Positions 10,401 to 21,523 of a DNA stretch of 64,000 nucleotides are shown here, in pieces. How positions within the stretch are numbered: the stretch's first letter is position 1; the number at the start of each line of letters is the position of its first letter. The DNA comes from Valencia hispanica (taxonomy: Eukaryota > Chordata > Actinopteri > Cyprinodontiformes > Valenciidae): the NCBI GenBank assembly GCA_963556495.2, contig OY747705.1, positions 7,682,501 to 7,746,500 on the forward strand, given 5' to 3'. The translations under genes and the position numbers were made by a program. The notes under the pieces are model-generated. The model was not told the DNA's origin, searched no databases, and worked only from the letters and a program-made list of their open reading frames with translations.

Positions 10401-13400
10401 TTTACCTACGGGTGAACTACTGAAACCTTTTTTACGGGACCATTCCCTTCACCGCTCCTTGCTCCGACATCTTTTGCAGTTCAAGTCATTTGCTCTCCTT
10501 TGTGGCTTGAAAGGCTCAAGGGCTTGGTGATGGAGCATGTCTGGGTCTGCGTTTGGGATTGGTTTGGAGTAACTGAAGTAATTAGCTACCCCATAAATTA
10601 TAATGAAAAAGGAAAGGAAACTTTTTTTTGTTATATAACTTTTTATCCACCCTTTTATGTATTGCACCACACGTCTATCGATTTATATATATTGTTTTTC
10701 AATTATTGTCCAGCCCTACTTTATACATAATATGAAACTATGTTGGGGCTGAAAATGGCCCATTGGCCCTGATAAATGGCAAATACAACCCCATAATAAG
10801 CCCCTACAAATGAAAGACAGGCTTCCACAAAGTTCATTTTCTAAATGAACTTTGTGCTGATTGGTGGGTTTAAACCAATGGGTTTTTGACGATGGGGTTA
10901 CTAGTTCTATAACCAACAGTTACATACTGCCGACATTTTAAGGGTGTGTGTCTACGGCCTATGATGCGTTATCAGAGCTTTGCCCAGACTGGCCCGTCTC
11001 TGCGGCAATTACAAATTTGCAGAGGAAAGCAGGTCGGAAATGGCACAGACTTCATGGTATGCTACATTTGACACCCCAAGTTGCCTATAATGAACAAGAA
11101 GGTAAATGCAGTATTGAATTCTAGGAACCCTTTAAAGAATTTGCTAAGACGTCAGTAAATCACAACCACTCGTGCGTGGGTTCGGACCGCACAGTCCAGC
11201 CTTCACGTGCCGTATGCATGAATAAATCTTCCTTTGATAAACATTGACCCCTGCTGACCAGGAACACCCCGCAAGAGCTGCAGCTTGTGAGATGTTCAGA
11301 CCCAGTCACCAAGCCATCCCGACCTGGCCCTGGTGAATTCTTTCTCAGGTCCTTATGCTTGCCTGCTTTTCCTGCCTCTAACAAACTAGTAAACAAAATG
11401 CTAACTTGCTGCCTAAAATACCTATAAAGAAGAGATAAGTGTTCTTTACCTTACTTGTCAGTGGTCATAATGCTATGCTTGACTTGTATGTTTATGGATG
11501 ACATAGTTGATGTGTTCATTTGCTGTCCAGACTTCCGATACCCAAGCTAGAGGACTCCATTAGGAGGTATTTAGCAGCCCAGAAACCTCTGCTGGACGAT
11601 GACCAGTTTGCGTAAGTTCCTAACCGGGTCATCATTTCTTTATTTGAAGCTTGAAACTTAGATGCCGCCCTCTTTTATATTTTGTCCTCAGAACAACGGA
11701 GAGAGTGGCTCAGGAGTTCCAGAACGGTGTGGGAAAACAGCTGCATGAGGAACTGGTGGCCCAGGACAAGACCAACAAGCACACCAGCTACATCTCAGGT
11801 GAGTGTGTCACCCTTCAGCGGCTTCTCTGAACATCTCAGGTAAAAACTGGAGCTAACGACTCTCTTTAAACATTAGGTCCCTGGTTCGACATGTATCTGT
11901 CTGCGCGTGACTCAGTGGTGCTGAACTCCAACCCCTTCATGTCCTTCAACCCTGATCTGAGGGCGGAGTACAACGAGCAGCTGGTGCGCTCGGCCAACAT
12001 GGTGTGCTCAGCCGTGCGCTTTATGAAGACCCTGCGAGCAGGTTTCCTGGAGCCGGAGGTTTTCCACCTGAATCCGGCCAAGAGCGACACGGACGCTTTC
12101 AAAAACTTTATCCGCTGGGTTCCGTCTTCCCTGTCCTGGTATGGAGCCTACATGGTGAACGCCTACCCCCTTGACATGTCTCAGTACTTCCGCCTCTTCA
12201 ACTCGACGCGCGTCCCAAAGCAGGGCCGAGACGAGCTCCTCACTGACGAGAAGGGCCGACATCTGCTGGTGATGAGGAAAGGCAACATGTATGTGTTCGA
12301 TGTTGTAGACAGGGATGGGAATTTGGTGAAACCGGCAGAGATCCACTCCCACTTGAAGTACATTCTGTCGGAGTCGACGCCGGCGCCCTCCTTCCCTCTG
12401 GGCGTCCTGACTAGTGAGAACAGGGACGTTTGGGCAGGGCTAAGAGAGAAGCTGGTAGCTGCGGGAAACGCGGAGGCTTTGGGGTTGGTTGACAGCGCCC
12501 TCTTCTGTCTCTGCCTGGATGACGAGAGCATGCGGGATCACATTCACATCTCCCACAACATGCTGCACGGTGATGGCTGCAACCGCTGGTATGACAAGTC
12601 CTTCAGCATCATCATAGCCAAGGACGGCCAGGCGGCCATTAACTTCGAGCACGCTTGGGGCGACGGAGTAGCCGTCCTCCGCTTCCAGAACGAGGTGTTC
12701 AAGGACACCACGGAGAAGCCGCAGGTGCACCCAGGCTCCGCCCCGGCGGCGGTGGACTCTGCCTCCGCTGTCCGCAGGCTGCAGTTCCACCTGGACAGAG
12801 AGCTGGAGAACGGCGTCAAGAAAGCCAAAGAGAACTTTGACTCTGCTGTATCAAAGCTCACCATTGACGCCATGGAGTTCAAGAAAGGTGGGAAGGAGCA
12901 GCTGAAGAAGAGCAAGCTGAGTCCGGACGCCGTAGCCCAGCTGTCCTTCCAGATGGCCTTCCTGAGGCATTACGGCCGGACGGCGGCCACATACGAGTCC
13001 TGCAGCACTGCGGCGTTTAAGCACGGACGCACGGAGACCATCCGACCAGCCACTGTCCACACCAAGCGCTGCTCGCACGCCTTCGTCCATGAGCCCAGCA
13101 AGCACAGTGTGGAGGAGCTGCGGTCCATGCTCAACGAATGCTCCAGATATCACGGCCAGCTCACCAAGGAGGCAGCTATGGGTGTGGAAAAAGCTTTCTG
13201 TTCTTTATAAGATTTTTAAAGCACTCTTAAAAAACAATCCTGACAAAGCAGAACACAAAACCATAGAATTGTAGAAAAGATCTAAAACATCCCACTGATT
13301 AAAGTTACTCAATGTGCCACTATCAATTTTATTTAAAGTTTTTGATATTAGAATAACTAATGAAAACTCAGGTTAACTTGTGTTCTAAGTTGATTTCAGA

Positions 13401-14761
13401 CCAATCATCTTGACTAGAGTGATGTTAACCCCGCCCCCTGCCTTCAATAGTTGAAGAGGAACTCACCCCCCTACTAGAGTCTAACCCCACCCACATTTCC
13501 TGTTTGAAAAATGCGCCAAAAGGAGGCGTTGCCTGGCAGGCCGAGGGAACCGCGGGGGGCTGGGCGTTAAGCACTTGCTATTCCAACACCGACATGCTAC
13601 GGAGGCGTGGCCTAGACTCTGCTTGCTGTATACCCCACAGCAGCAGGATGGCCGACGTCAGCCCTCACTGCAGAGTGAACAGCAATGGTGGATTCAAACA
13701 CAAGTGCAATGTAGAGTTTTAACCTAAAGAGGGCGCCACACCGATGGTAGAAAATTAATATTTTTACTAAAATGTACTACAATACAAAGAATGATGACCA
13801 GACATGTAGTCAGCACTATTAGACACTCATAAGGGACCATTAACAGGATTCAGCAGAAGTTTATTGCCCTGCTGAGAAGGTGATGCAGCTGTTTGAATCT
13901 GGTGTGATGGAGCAGAGGTGCATCTACAATATGTAGTACATATGGATTAAAAACATGATCTATTTTTTTCATGCCAAATTCTATTTTCGATCACTTTTTT
14001 TTTTCTCGACGCCCAGGTCTTTGTACTTGGTAGTACCTCTCACAGACATCATTTTAAGCTACTTTCCATATGCAATCAACACTTTTATTTTAAGTTTAGA
14101 ACTACAGGCTCTACATGCAACGTTAATTTTAGGTACACTCTTATTAGTGTCTTGTAAATAAACATGTTTCCACCACAGGTACTATTGTTGATGCGAAGTT
14201 GGAGCAAGAAAATCTCTGAATTTCCATGTGGAAAGTGCGACTTTGCGGGGCTGTCCCACTCAGAATTCTGAATTTCGGGGTTCCGACTACAAATTGAACG
14301 CATCATTAGTGAATATTTAGTAGTCCTCATCAAAGAGCTTCATCTCTGAACGTGTAACAGGTTGTTTCAGGTCGCTGCATTCCAGCTGTAGATATCCAGA
14401 TTAATGTGACTTATGTTTCTCTCTCTGAGCAGGTCAAGGATTTGACCGGCACCTGTTTGCTCTGCGTTACCTTGCCAACTCGGAGGGCCAAGCTCTGCCC
14501 AGCCTGTACACAGAGCCCGCCTACGCCGCCATAAACCACAACATCCTCTCCACCAGCACCCTCACCAGCCCCGCCGTCAACCTCGGGGGCTTCGCTCCGG
14601 TGGTGCCCGACGGGTTCGGCGTCGGTTACGGCGTCCACGACGACTGGATCGGCTGCAACGTGTCCAGCTACCCCGCTCGCGACGTCCGTGAGTTTCTGCA
14701 GTGTGTCCATAAGTCTTTGGAGGACATCTTTAGGGTCCTGGAAGGAAAACCTCTCGGCTGA
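7493..14761 (+). CDS. cpt2: Carnitine O-palmitoyltransferase 2, mitochondrial (5 exons)
   Basis: CPT2 acts on the matrix side of the inner mitochondrial membrane and turns acylcarnitine plus CoA into acyl-CoA for beta-oxidation. Exons: 7493-7665, 11531-11611, 11692-11798, 11877-13181, 14433-14761, which join in phase to 664 codons plus stop (human 658 aa). Exon 2 (81 bp) and exon 4 (1305 bp) match the human exon sizes I recall. The N-terminus is rich in Arg and Ala with few acids, as a presequence should be. Visible landmarks are [27 protein letters not shown], the FEHAWGDG block with the catalytic His, and [11 protein letters not shown] near the C-terminus. ATG 7493 was chosen for its context (ggcATGGcc); in-frame ATGs at 7385 and 7469 would lengthen the leader. 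The magoh gene converges on its 3' end. Confidence 0.96.
7891..8327. mobile_element. TTAA-flanked MITE in cpt2 intron 1
   Basis: A perfect 16-base inverted repeat, aggggacatattatgc at 7891-7906 and gcataatatgtcccct at 8312-8327, bounds 437 bases. TTAA lies directly outside each end (7887-7890, 8328-8331), as for piggyBac-type insertions. There is no coding capacity. Truncated relatives begin after a TTAA at 17858, 60101 and 63498. Confidence 0.75.
8332..9869. other. cpt2 intron 1, remainder
   Basis: Intronic sequence without a recognisable exon or family. The frame at 9564-9938 gives a 124-residue peptide without any domain I know and runs into a transposon end at 9870, so it is treated as chance. 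Confidence 0.4.
9870..10718. mobile_element. hAT-like non-autonomous element in cpt2 intron 1
   Basis: The left end reads cagggctggacgata and the right end, in reverse complement, tagggctggacaata, a 15-base TIR with two differences that begins with the (C/T)AGGG typical of hAT elements. The inside is AT-rich and has no transposase frame. A clean target-site duplication is not visible. Confidence 0.6.
10742..10905. repeat. Foldback sequence with perfect 14-bp hairpin
   Basis: Bases 10826-10839 and 10843-10856 are perfect reverse complements (arm cacaaagttcattt) with a 3-base loop. Outside this, 'gcccattgg' near 10758 pairs with 'ccaatgggt' near 10874, so a larger interrupted foldback is likely. 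It lies in cpt2 intron 1. Confidence 0.55.
10930..11530. other. End of cpt2 intron 1
   Basis: No repeat family, RNA gene or extra exon recognised here. The 78-residue minus-strand frame at 11160-11396 has no recognisable domain. Confidence 0.35.
13182..14432. other. cpt2 intron 4
   Basis: Intron of 1251 bases between the big exon 4 and the terminal exon. Apart from a GC-richer patch near 13500-13650 it shows nothing I can name. The short frames in it match no family. Confidence 0.4.
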
Positions 14762-15102
14762 AGGATGAAAGTGTGCCTGATCATCACAAATGATTTTTTT
14801 TTTTTTAAGTGGAGCTTATATCAGTTAACATTCTAGAAAAAACTCCCTTGCATTACCAGGGCTTTTTAAGAAGCAAATGAATTAAAATGACTACTGTTTA
14901 CTTCTGTTCATGTTGGGACTGTTTTCACATTGGTTGGGAAGTAGTAACGGGCAGCTGCAGACCTATAGAAGAAGCCAACGTGGAGATGGATGCCATGCCT
15001 TACTGAAATGGGAACAGAAGGCAGAATTCATATTTACTGTAATTGATGTTATTTAATTGTCTATACGTGTTTCATAATGCAGCCTTAAGGTTTATCCTTC
15101 GG

Positions 15103-15108
15103 AATAAA
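15103..15108 (+). terminator. Polyadenylation signal of cpt2
   Basis: AATAAA lies 342 bases after the cpt2 stop codon and is the first canonical hexamer downstream. Use is inferred from position. Confidence 0.5.
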
Positions 15109-15599
15109 ACTTGATTATCCAGGACTCCAACTCTTAATTTAAAATCCCATAATTTTCTGGTCTCTCATTCCAACAATTTCTATTTTTTTATTATACAACA
15201 TTCTGGATATTGGAGTACAAGATGAAACTTTTACCTGCGCGATTAGTAAATGGATCCTATTTGGAAGCTCGACAGCTTTTTAAGGTGGAACTGGATTAGT
15301 TGATTCAAATAGACCTAATCCATCACCTCTTTATTTGGAAATAAACACTGGGGTCCGGTCTTCTTGCACTAAATGCAGGTTATTAAAAAAGGTGCAGTTT
15401 GTAAAACACTGGTACATTTGTTCCATTGAGGAAAAGCTTTAGTCTTGTTTAGCATTTTAACTAGACTGCAGTTCTTATCTACTCTAAATTCATTTAAGCA
15501 AGTCAATATACCGATGGTAGTATTTCTACAATAGCGTACTTGGGCCATTATTGATGAAGGGGTGGGGGCATTTTCAAGAAGAAAAACTGACATTTTCAT

Positions 15600-16080
15600 T
15601 TTGAAAAGTTGTAATTTTCAAGAAGTCTCAAATTTCCACAAGTAAAGGCACACCATATTTATTAAAACCACGGTATTTTCTGACGTAACGACAATTTGCA
15701 AGAAAAACCCCCGTACATTTATTAAACCCTGATGTTTTGTTCAGACCTTCCTGAGACGGTGAGGAAGAAGCTGCATCAAGTGTAACTGGTTATTGCGGCA
15801 TAAGACCTAGCTGATGCAGCTTCTTCCTCACCTTCTCAGGCGGGCCATGTGTGCACACCGGAGACTTCGTTCTAAACCAGGAAGAGCTGCATAATCCACT
15901 TGCACTGGAAGGTATCCAGGTGTGCATCTCGCAAATTTAACAAATATGACTACTGGTGTTTTCTGGTGAAAATATTCTACTTGATTTTTTTTTCTTGAAA
16001 ATGTTTGACTTTACAATGTCAGAAAATGTATGCCTTTACTCATGGAAATTTGAGTTGTATCTTGCAAACTTCTGACTGAC
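15600..16080. repeat. Foldback element A with pre-miRNA-sized hairpin
   Basis: Arms at 15750-15778 and 15812-15840 pair at 28 of 29 positions around a 33-base loop. The arm core is gaggaagaagctgcatca. Outer parts also pair: 'ctcaaatttcc' near 15629 with 'ggaaatttgag' near 16046, and 'aagtaaaggca' near 15643 with 'atgcctttact' near 16030. The whole block is therefore a long imperfect inverted repeat. It lies between the convergent 3' ends of cpt2 and magoh. Element B at 22555-23300 is a relative. Confidence 0.7.
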
Positions 16081-16204
16081 AAAACTACAAGTTTTCTCTT
16101 TTATTGCATTGACCCTAATACTCCATACGTTTCTGGCTATCAGCTGTTAAGTGCACATTTTTGGTACCCGACAAATCAGAAGGACACCATTTCCATTTTC
16201 ATTG

Positions 16205-16210
16205 TTTATT
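16205..16210 (-). terminator. Polyadenylation signal of magoh
   Basis: On the minus strand AATAAA lies about 100 bases beyond the magoh stop codon, the right distance for a short 3' UTR. Inferred from position. Confidence 0.5.
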
Positions 16211-16308
16211 TAAAATAAAAAAAAACTTCCACCAAAAGCGAAATGTACAAAAGCGGTAGTTCAACAAAAACATCAGCTAACGTAACTAAAATCTTCCTGC
16301 TGAATATC

Positions 16309-19181
16309 TTAGATGGGCTTGATTTTGAAGTGAAGGCCGATCAGACTGAAGACGAGACATTTCAGATCCTGGACCAGGTAGTAAAACACACGAAGTCCTT
16401 CAGGATCCCTGAAATGAAGCAAAATATCTCAGGTTCAGCCCATCTGACTAACACACAGATACACACTGCTCTCTTAGCTTAATTGGGACTCACTTTGACT
16501 GGTTGACATCAATCAAGGAACCAATTTTGGAAGTTGTGAATGAAATGTGCTCATCTCCAATGACAATCTCCAGCTCCTGGGAACAACAAACACAATCAGG
16601 GGTTAAAAGATACTTCCAGATATAGTTGATGCAATATTTCCTTGAATGGTGCTGACAAACATCTGATCAGTTAAGCCTTGTTTCCACTGAGAAGAACGGT
16701 GCAGCTCGGTCCGGTCTACTATTGCGTAATTCTGACTTTTCATGGGAGCGTTTCCACTGCCTACTGAACTCTCCTTGAGCAGGCGGGGTTTAACCTGAAC
16801 ACTTGTGTGGCATCTCACTGGAGGGACGAGGAAGTGGGTGACGCACAAAAAACAGAAGAGGAGGAAGAAACAACAATGGAGTCCATTTAGCAGCTCATGG
16901 TTGTCTTTCTTGCTTTCTGGTTTATTCTTGACACAAATACGACCGCTGTGTTTAACAAAAGGCACCATGCGGCGTTGTCCTTACTACGTGAATGTACTGA
17001 ACAGAGGACCGGTGGGTAAAGTTGTTCTACAATGGAAACAGACTAAAAGGCGGATTGGACTGCTCAGTGGAAACAAGGCATAATGTTCTAAAAAAAAAAA
17101 ATGAAGGTAGCATTTAACTCAGAAAGCTCTTTAATCATTTGATATACAGCCATCATAAAGTGTGAAAACTGTAAAGAAGTAATGCAAGAAAAAATGAAGG
17201 TTTGCAAACATTTTTTGGGAACAAAATTCAAAATAAAATAGTTAATAGAAAAACTAAAATGACAATTTGAGCACACAAAGGTATAACCATTTAGTGCTAA
17301 TACAACATTTCTTCTAAAATTATAAGTCACAAAACGGCTTGTATCCAATATTTTGCATGTTTCATTGACTTGATCAGTGTTCCCCAAACCTGGTCCTACA
17401 GCCACACTGCCCTGCATGTTTTAGATGTTACTCAGCTTTAACACACTGGATTCAGAGGTTTACAGTTCTGCAAAATCCTGGTAATCACACATCAATTGAA
17501 ATCAGGTTTGCTAATGCAGAGAAACATTAAATCATGCAGTGCAGTATGCCTTAAGGAGCAGGGCTGAAAACAGGACTAGAGCGCCACCATCTGTCATCAC
17601 CTAATCAGTGTTCATATGGGCGTGATGAACACTTGGACTGAAGACAGTTTGGTTAGAGCGGCTCCTAAAGGGACGATTAGGTTAAAGTTCAAACAGTTGA
17701 AACCATTTCAGGAAATCAGAAACCCCATCTGAGAACTTTAAGCCAATGTTTACTTCCATGTAATTTTGTCTCAGGAGGTGGTTGGACATGTGCCACTTTA
17801 ACACAGTATCAAAAGTGTAGCGAAATATATAGTAAATATTAATTACAGCAGAATTAAAGGTGACATACTATGCCTCTTTCTAAACAAGTTATAATAGGTT
17901 TATGGTCTGTACAAAACATGCTAATGAAGTTCTTTGCACAAAATCACTCTCACATAAAGCAATCTCATCAACTCAATTCTTAACAATTTCAGGCCCCTTC
18001 AGAATGAGCTGTTATACATTTCTGGGATGCTAATTTTTTTTATTTTTTTTAAATTATGAAAGAAGTTGTTTTGAAGCGTTTTAAATCAAAATGGGGACAA
18101 CCGCGGGTAAGATCGTCTCAGTACAAACCTGTCTTCCAACCCTGTCTGGAGGCGGCCACAGTGCATCGTCTTCCTTGGTGATTTCACTGTCGTCGATGAT
18201 GCGTTTCAGCTCCTCCATCACACTTTTGTGTACATATGCCTGGTTGGTAGAGAAGGGAAGCACATTAAACCGGTGGTTCCTCAGCAAACCATTCATTCAG
18301 GAATCCGATCTCACGAGATGGAATATCCATATCTTCCTGATCATATCACTTCAAGTATTTCAACGAATGCAGGGACATTTTATTTGTATAGGGGGACAGT
18401 TTCAGCAACAAGCCAATTCAATGTGCTTTACATGATTGGGGGGGGATAAAATCAATAAAAACAGGAAAACAACATTGAAGACATACAGAACTTTAAAACA
18501 TACAATAATCTCGTTTCAAAATCAATCTCATTCCAAAAACATCATCAAATTAAAACATGCCATAATTATTCCGTCATTTAGATGTTTTTCTAAAGAGATC
18601 ATAACACTGAGCATGAATAATGTGAGCTGTTATTCAGTCTGGGGCAGGGAAGGTTTTATGTCAAAAAATAATGAGCTTAAACTGACTATAGATTACCTCT
18701 TTCCTGATCATGACGTCATTCTTGTAGTTGCTGTTGTTTGCGTACCTCAGTTTTCCTTAAAAGAAGAATTGGGTTTAAAATAACATACAATGAATGAATG
18801 AGTTAAACATAAGATAAAACGCGTGAACCTAAACGTCACATGGCTCATATGCTCCCAACTGAAAACAACTCGTTAATATTGAATTCCTTTTACATTTTAA
18901 CACAGTCAATAGAACGTTCTAAATGCTGATTGGTAAGATTCATGGAAAACCCAAAAACTACAGAGTAAATGTGTGCACTCTGGGCTGACGCCTGATGGGC
19001 TCGCTGCGGCCTGCTCAAAGCCAGCTGCTAACAACGTTAGCTTCACCGGAGGAAACTGCAGCCTCAGTTTTACCGCCAAACAACACTCACCGTCAGGTCT
19101 GAATTCGAATTCCAGAAACTCGTGTCCAAACTTCCCCTTGTGTCCCACATAATACCGCAAATAGAAGTCACTTGTTGACAT
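16309..19181 (-). CDS. magoh: Protein mago nashi homolog (5 exons)
   Basis: MAGOH binds RBM8A (Y14) and locks EIF4A3 onto spliced mRNA as part of the exon junction complex. Minus-strand exons in order: 19181-19091, 18755-18697, 18239-18129, 16576-16494, 16408-16309. They join in phase to 147 codons plus stop (human 146 aa). The product is nearly identical to human [25 protein letters not shown] at the start, [18 protein letters not shown] across exons 1-2, [14 protein letters not shown] in exon 3, and ending HFKIKPI. The N-terminal MSTSD replaces human MESD. It converges on cpt2 and diverges from aatf, with 674 bases between the two start codons. Intron 3 holds several MITEs. Confidence 0.97.
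16675..17079. mobile_element. MITE in magoh intron 3
   Basis: A perfect 17-base inverted repeat, gccttgtttccactgag at 16675-16691 and its reverse complement at 17063-17079, bounds 405 bases. The left flank ends in TTAA and the right flank reads ATAA, so the target duplication is unclear. No coding capacity. Confidence 0.75.
17376..17560. repeat. hAT/Charlie-like dispersed repeat
   Basis: The 'gtgttccccaaacctggtcc' start and 'ccctgcatgttttagatgtt' that follow match a repeat common in fish genomes and ascribed to hAT MITEs. It is truncated or diverged at the right end. Lies in magoh intron 3. Confidence 0.5.
17858..18010 (+). repeat. Truncated copy of the TTAA-flanked MITE
   Basis: After a TTAA (17854-17857), 'aggtgacatactatgcctc' and the next 120 bases follow the left part of the element at 7891, including 'acaagttataataggt' and 'tctgtacaaaacatg'. 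The right TIR is missing. Lies in magoh intron 3. Confidence 0.65.
18370..18500 (-). repeat. LINE 3' tail in magoh intron 2
   Basis: 'attttatttgtatag', 'tttcagcaacaagccaattc' and 'aatgtgctttacatgatt' are the usual text of an L2-like LINE 3' end in fish, here in reverse orientation. No reverse-transcriptase sequence remains. Confidence 0.5.
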
Positions 19182-19422
19182 ATTTAAAGCCTAAATTATC
19201 CTGTGTGTGAAGTCTTCCGAACAAAACTAGCAAGTATGGCTTACGGCCCCAGCTTCGTCACCAATGTACGCATGCGCACATTGTCACGACGTACTATTGT
19301 GAATTTATGTCCCGGAGTTTTGTCTTGAAGGTGATTCCGACTGAATAAGCTGAAGAAGGTGGTACCCAACTACTCAGCATTATCCGTTGATTTTCGTTTG
19401 TAAAATAACCACATTTTACGGA

Positions 19423-19516
<94 letters not shown>

Positions 19517-19855
19517 GCTTTATTAATGCAATAATAATTATTATTATTGTCAATAATTATTGTCATTGTTGACAATAATAATTTTAGAAGAACAAGAACA
19601 AAAAGAAAAAAGTATATATACAAATTATTCTGAATACATAACTATCCATGACAAGTATTTGATAAACATTAACGAAGACAATTGGGGGGGGGAGACTCGC
19701 ACACTGGTCAGATTTTTGCCTGAGAGACAAGTCAGAGGGTTTACTTACACACGCATCTTGGTTTCGTCGCATGTTACTAACGTCAGCCTCACAGTGGTCT
19801 CATACCGAGCCGCTCTGCCTCGTTCGCAGCACGTGCTAAATATAAACTCTCCGTC
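19182..19855. promoter_or_regulatory. Shared upstream region of magoh and aatf
   Basis: The 674 bases between the divergent start codons must hold both promoters. On the magoh side are a CCAAT box (19261-19265) and TACGCATGCGCA (19267-19278), one base off the NRF1 palindrome. On the aatf side is CACGTG (19830-19835), just before the start codon. A 94-base tetranucleotide microsatellite (19423-19516) lies between. The motifs are seen directly; joint control is inference. Confidence 0.5.
19423..19516. repeat. (ATAG)n microsatellite
   Basis: About 23 uninterrupted tetranucleotide units. The following 'gctttattaatgc' looks like the end of a LINE tail in reverse orientation, so the array may have grown from such a tail. 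It will be length-polymorphic. Confidence 0.95.
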
Positions 19856-21523
19856 ATGGCGGGCTCCTTCTCTCAGCAGCTCGAGGACCTGTTGAATCCG
19901 TTGCCTAAGTTCGCGGACCCAGAGGACGACCCCGACGAGGCAACCAAAGCGCGCGTGGTAGAGAGGTTCAGCGAGGACGATGATGATGATGAGGTTGGGG
20001 TCGGTGCTCTCCGGAATCGTAGCTCCGCCTTGCTCCTGGACACAGACAGCAGGTATGCGGGGAAGCCAGTGTCCCGTCAACAGCTGCTCATGGATGTCGG
20101 ATCAAACGAGGAAGAGGATGATGAGGAATTAGACGCAGAAGAAGATGAAGTTGATTATGTAGAGGATGAGGAGGCTGGAGATGTTGATAGCATAGAGGGT
20201 GGTGGTGATGATGGTGAGGATGATGATGATGATGATGATGATGATGGCATGGCATACTCCAGCAGAGATTTAAAACTAAACGCTAAAGTGACATCACAGG
20301 CTAAGGACATCACCTTTCCTGAGGAAGTGGACTTTTCCAAAATGGCAGAGGGCATGGACGACCTAGGGATGAGTGATGATGATGATGATGATGAGGATGA
20401 TGATGAGGATGGCAGTGGTGAGGAGTCTGAAGGCAGCGATGAGGATGAAGGCTCTGAGGACGATGGGATGGCAGACGAGCCGGACGACGCCGATGCTGTC
20501 CGGACCTTTTCTAAAGACCGTCTGGATGAGGAGGTAGAGAAGGGCAGGGCGGTGAAGAATCAGCTGGCCCTCTGGGACCAGCTGCTTGAGGGCCGCATCA
20601 AAATCCAGAAAGCCCTGGTGACGGCTAACCAGCTGCCCCAGCCGCTGGCGTTCCCAGAGTTCAAGAGGAGAGGTGGGGCCGAGTACGCCGGGGCTCTGAA
20701 GAACGCCCACAAGGCCCTGAAAGCTCTCCAGAGGTCGCTGCTGGAGCTCCATGACCAGCTGCTGTACCAGAGCCCGGAGACGCGGTCCGTCGCTGCGGGG
20801 ATCCCTCGAGCTGGGAGCGATGGAGAGGAGGAGGAGGAGGAGCGGTCGCCACGGAGAGATGGGGCGCCCAAAAGAAAGCTGGACATGGGAGAGTACCCCG
20901 ACCTCATGGCCAAGCGTTTTGCAGCTTTCGAGCCCTACCGCAACGCCACGCTGCAGAAGTGGCACGACAAAACCCGCCTGACGATGGGCAGGAGCAGCAA
21001 AGGTTTCGGAGCTTTTGAAAGGGACATTCTGACCCAGGTGGAGCAGGTGTTGATGGACAAAGAGAGGCTGCTGCGGCGCACCCAGACCAGGCGCTCCGAG
21101 TACAGAGTCCTGGGCAAGAAGGAGGCCTCCGCGGCCGTCCCCGACAGCGTCCCGGAGGAGGGAGGGGTCGCCGAGCATCACCTGAAGGCAAACGCGCACC
21201 TGAAAGACCTGGACGAGGATGTATTCGACGACGACGACTTCTACCACCAGCTCCTGAGGGAGCTCATAGAGCGCAGGACGAGTGCCACAGACCCCAACGA
21301 CCAGGTGGCGACGGGCAGGCAGTGGCTGGCCATCCAGAAGCTTCGCAGCAAGATCAAGAAGAAGGTGGACACCAAGGCCAGCAAGGGGCGCAAAGTGCGA
21401 TTCCACGTCCACAGCAAGCTGGTGAACTTCATGGCGCCTGTAGACCACAGCTCCATGAGCGACGAGGCCCGCAGCGAACTGTACCGTGGCCTCTTCGGTC
21501 AGAACGCCACAGTCAGAGCATGA
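19856..21523 (+). CDS. aatf: AATF/Che-1, intronless full-length copy
   Basis: AATF (Che-1, yeast Bfr2) works with NGDN and NOL10 in the nucleolar small-subunit processome and also binds RNA polymerase II and RB. The single open frame encodes 555 residues (human 560) without a break. The N-terminus [15 protein letters not shown] aligns with human. A long acidic region follows (residues about 85-210) with Asp runs coded by GAT repeats. The conserved [20 protein letters not shown] begins the AATF-Che1 domain, [20 protein letters not shown] lies mid-protein, and the C-terminal TRAUB domain runs from [16 protein letters not shown] to ELYRGLFG. The mammalian gene has many introns and none are present here, so this is probably a retrogene, clearly under constraint. 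Divergent from magoh. Confidence 0.95.
   Translation: MAGSFSQQLEDLLNPLPKFADPEDDPDEATKARVVERFSEDDDDDEVGVGALRNRSSALLLDTDSRYAGKPVSRQQLLMDVGSNEEEDDEELDAEEDEVDYVEDEEAGDVDSIEGGGDDGEDDDDDDDDDGMAYSSRDLKLNAKVTSQAKDITFPEEVDFSKMAEGMDDLGMSDDDDDDEDDDEDGSGEESEGSDEDEGSEDDGMADEPDDADAVRTFSKDRLDEEVEKGRAVKNQLALWDQLLEGRIKIQKALVTANQLPQPLAFPEFKRRGGAEYAGALKNAHKALKALQRSLLELHDQLLYQSPETRSVAAGIPRAGSDGEEEEEERSPRRDGAPKRKLDMGEYPDLMAKRFAAFEPYRNATLQKWHDKTRLTMGRSSKGFGAFERDILTQVEQVLMDKERLLRRTQTRRSEYRVLGKKEASAAVPDSVPEEGGVAEHHLKANAHLKDLDEDVFDDDDFYHQLLRELIERRTSATDPNDQVATGRQWLAIQKLRSKIKKKVDTKASKGRKVRFHVHSKLVNFMAPVDHSSMSDEARSELYRGLFGQNATVRA

Noticed and set aside
11866..13153. Several minus-strand frames over cpt2 exon 4
   Set aside because: Antisense shadows of the conserved CPT2 exon.
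19841..19846. TATAAA just before aatf
   Set aside because: Only about 10 bases before the start codon, too close to position transcription for this ATG; probably chance.
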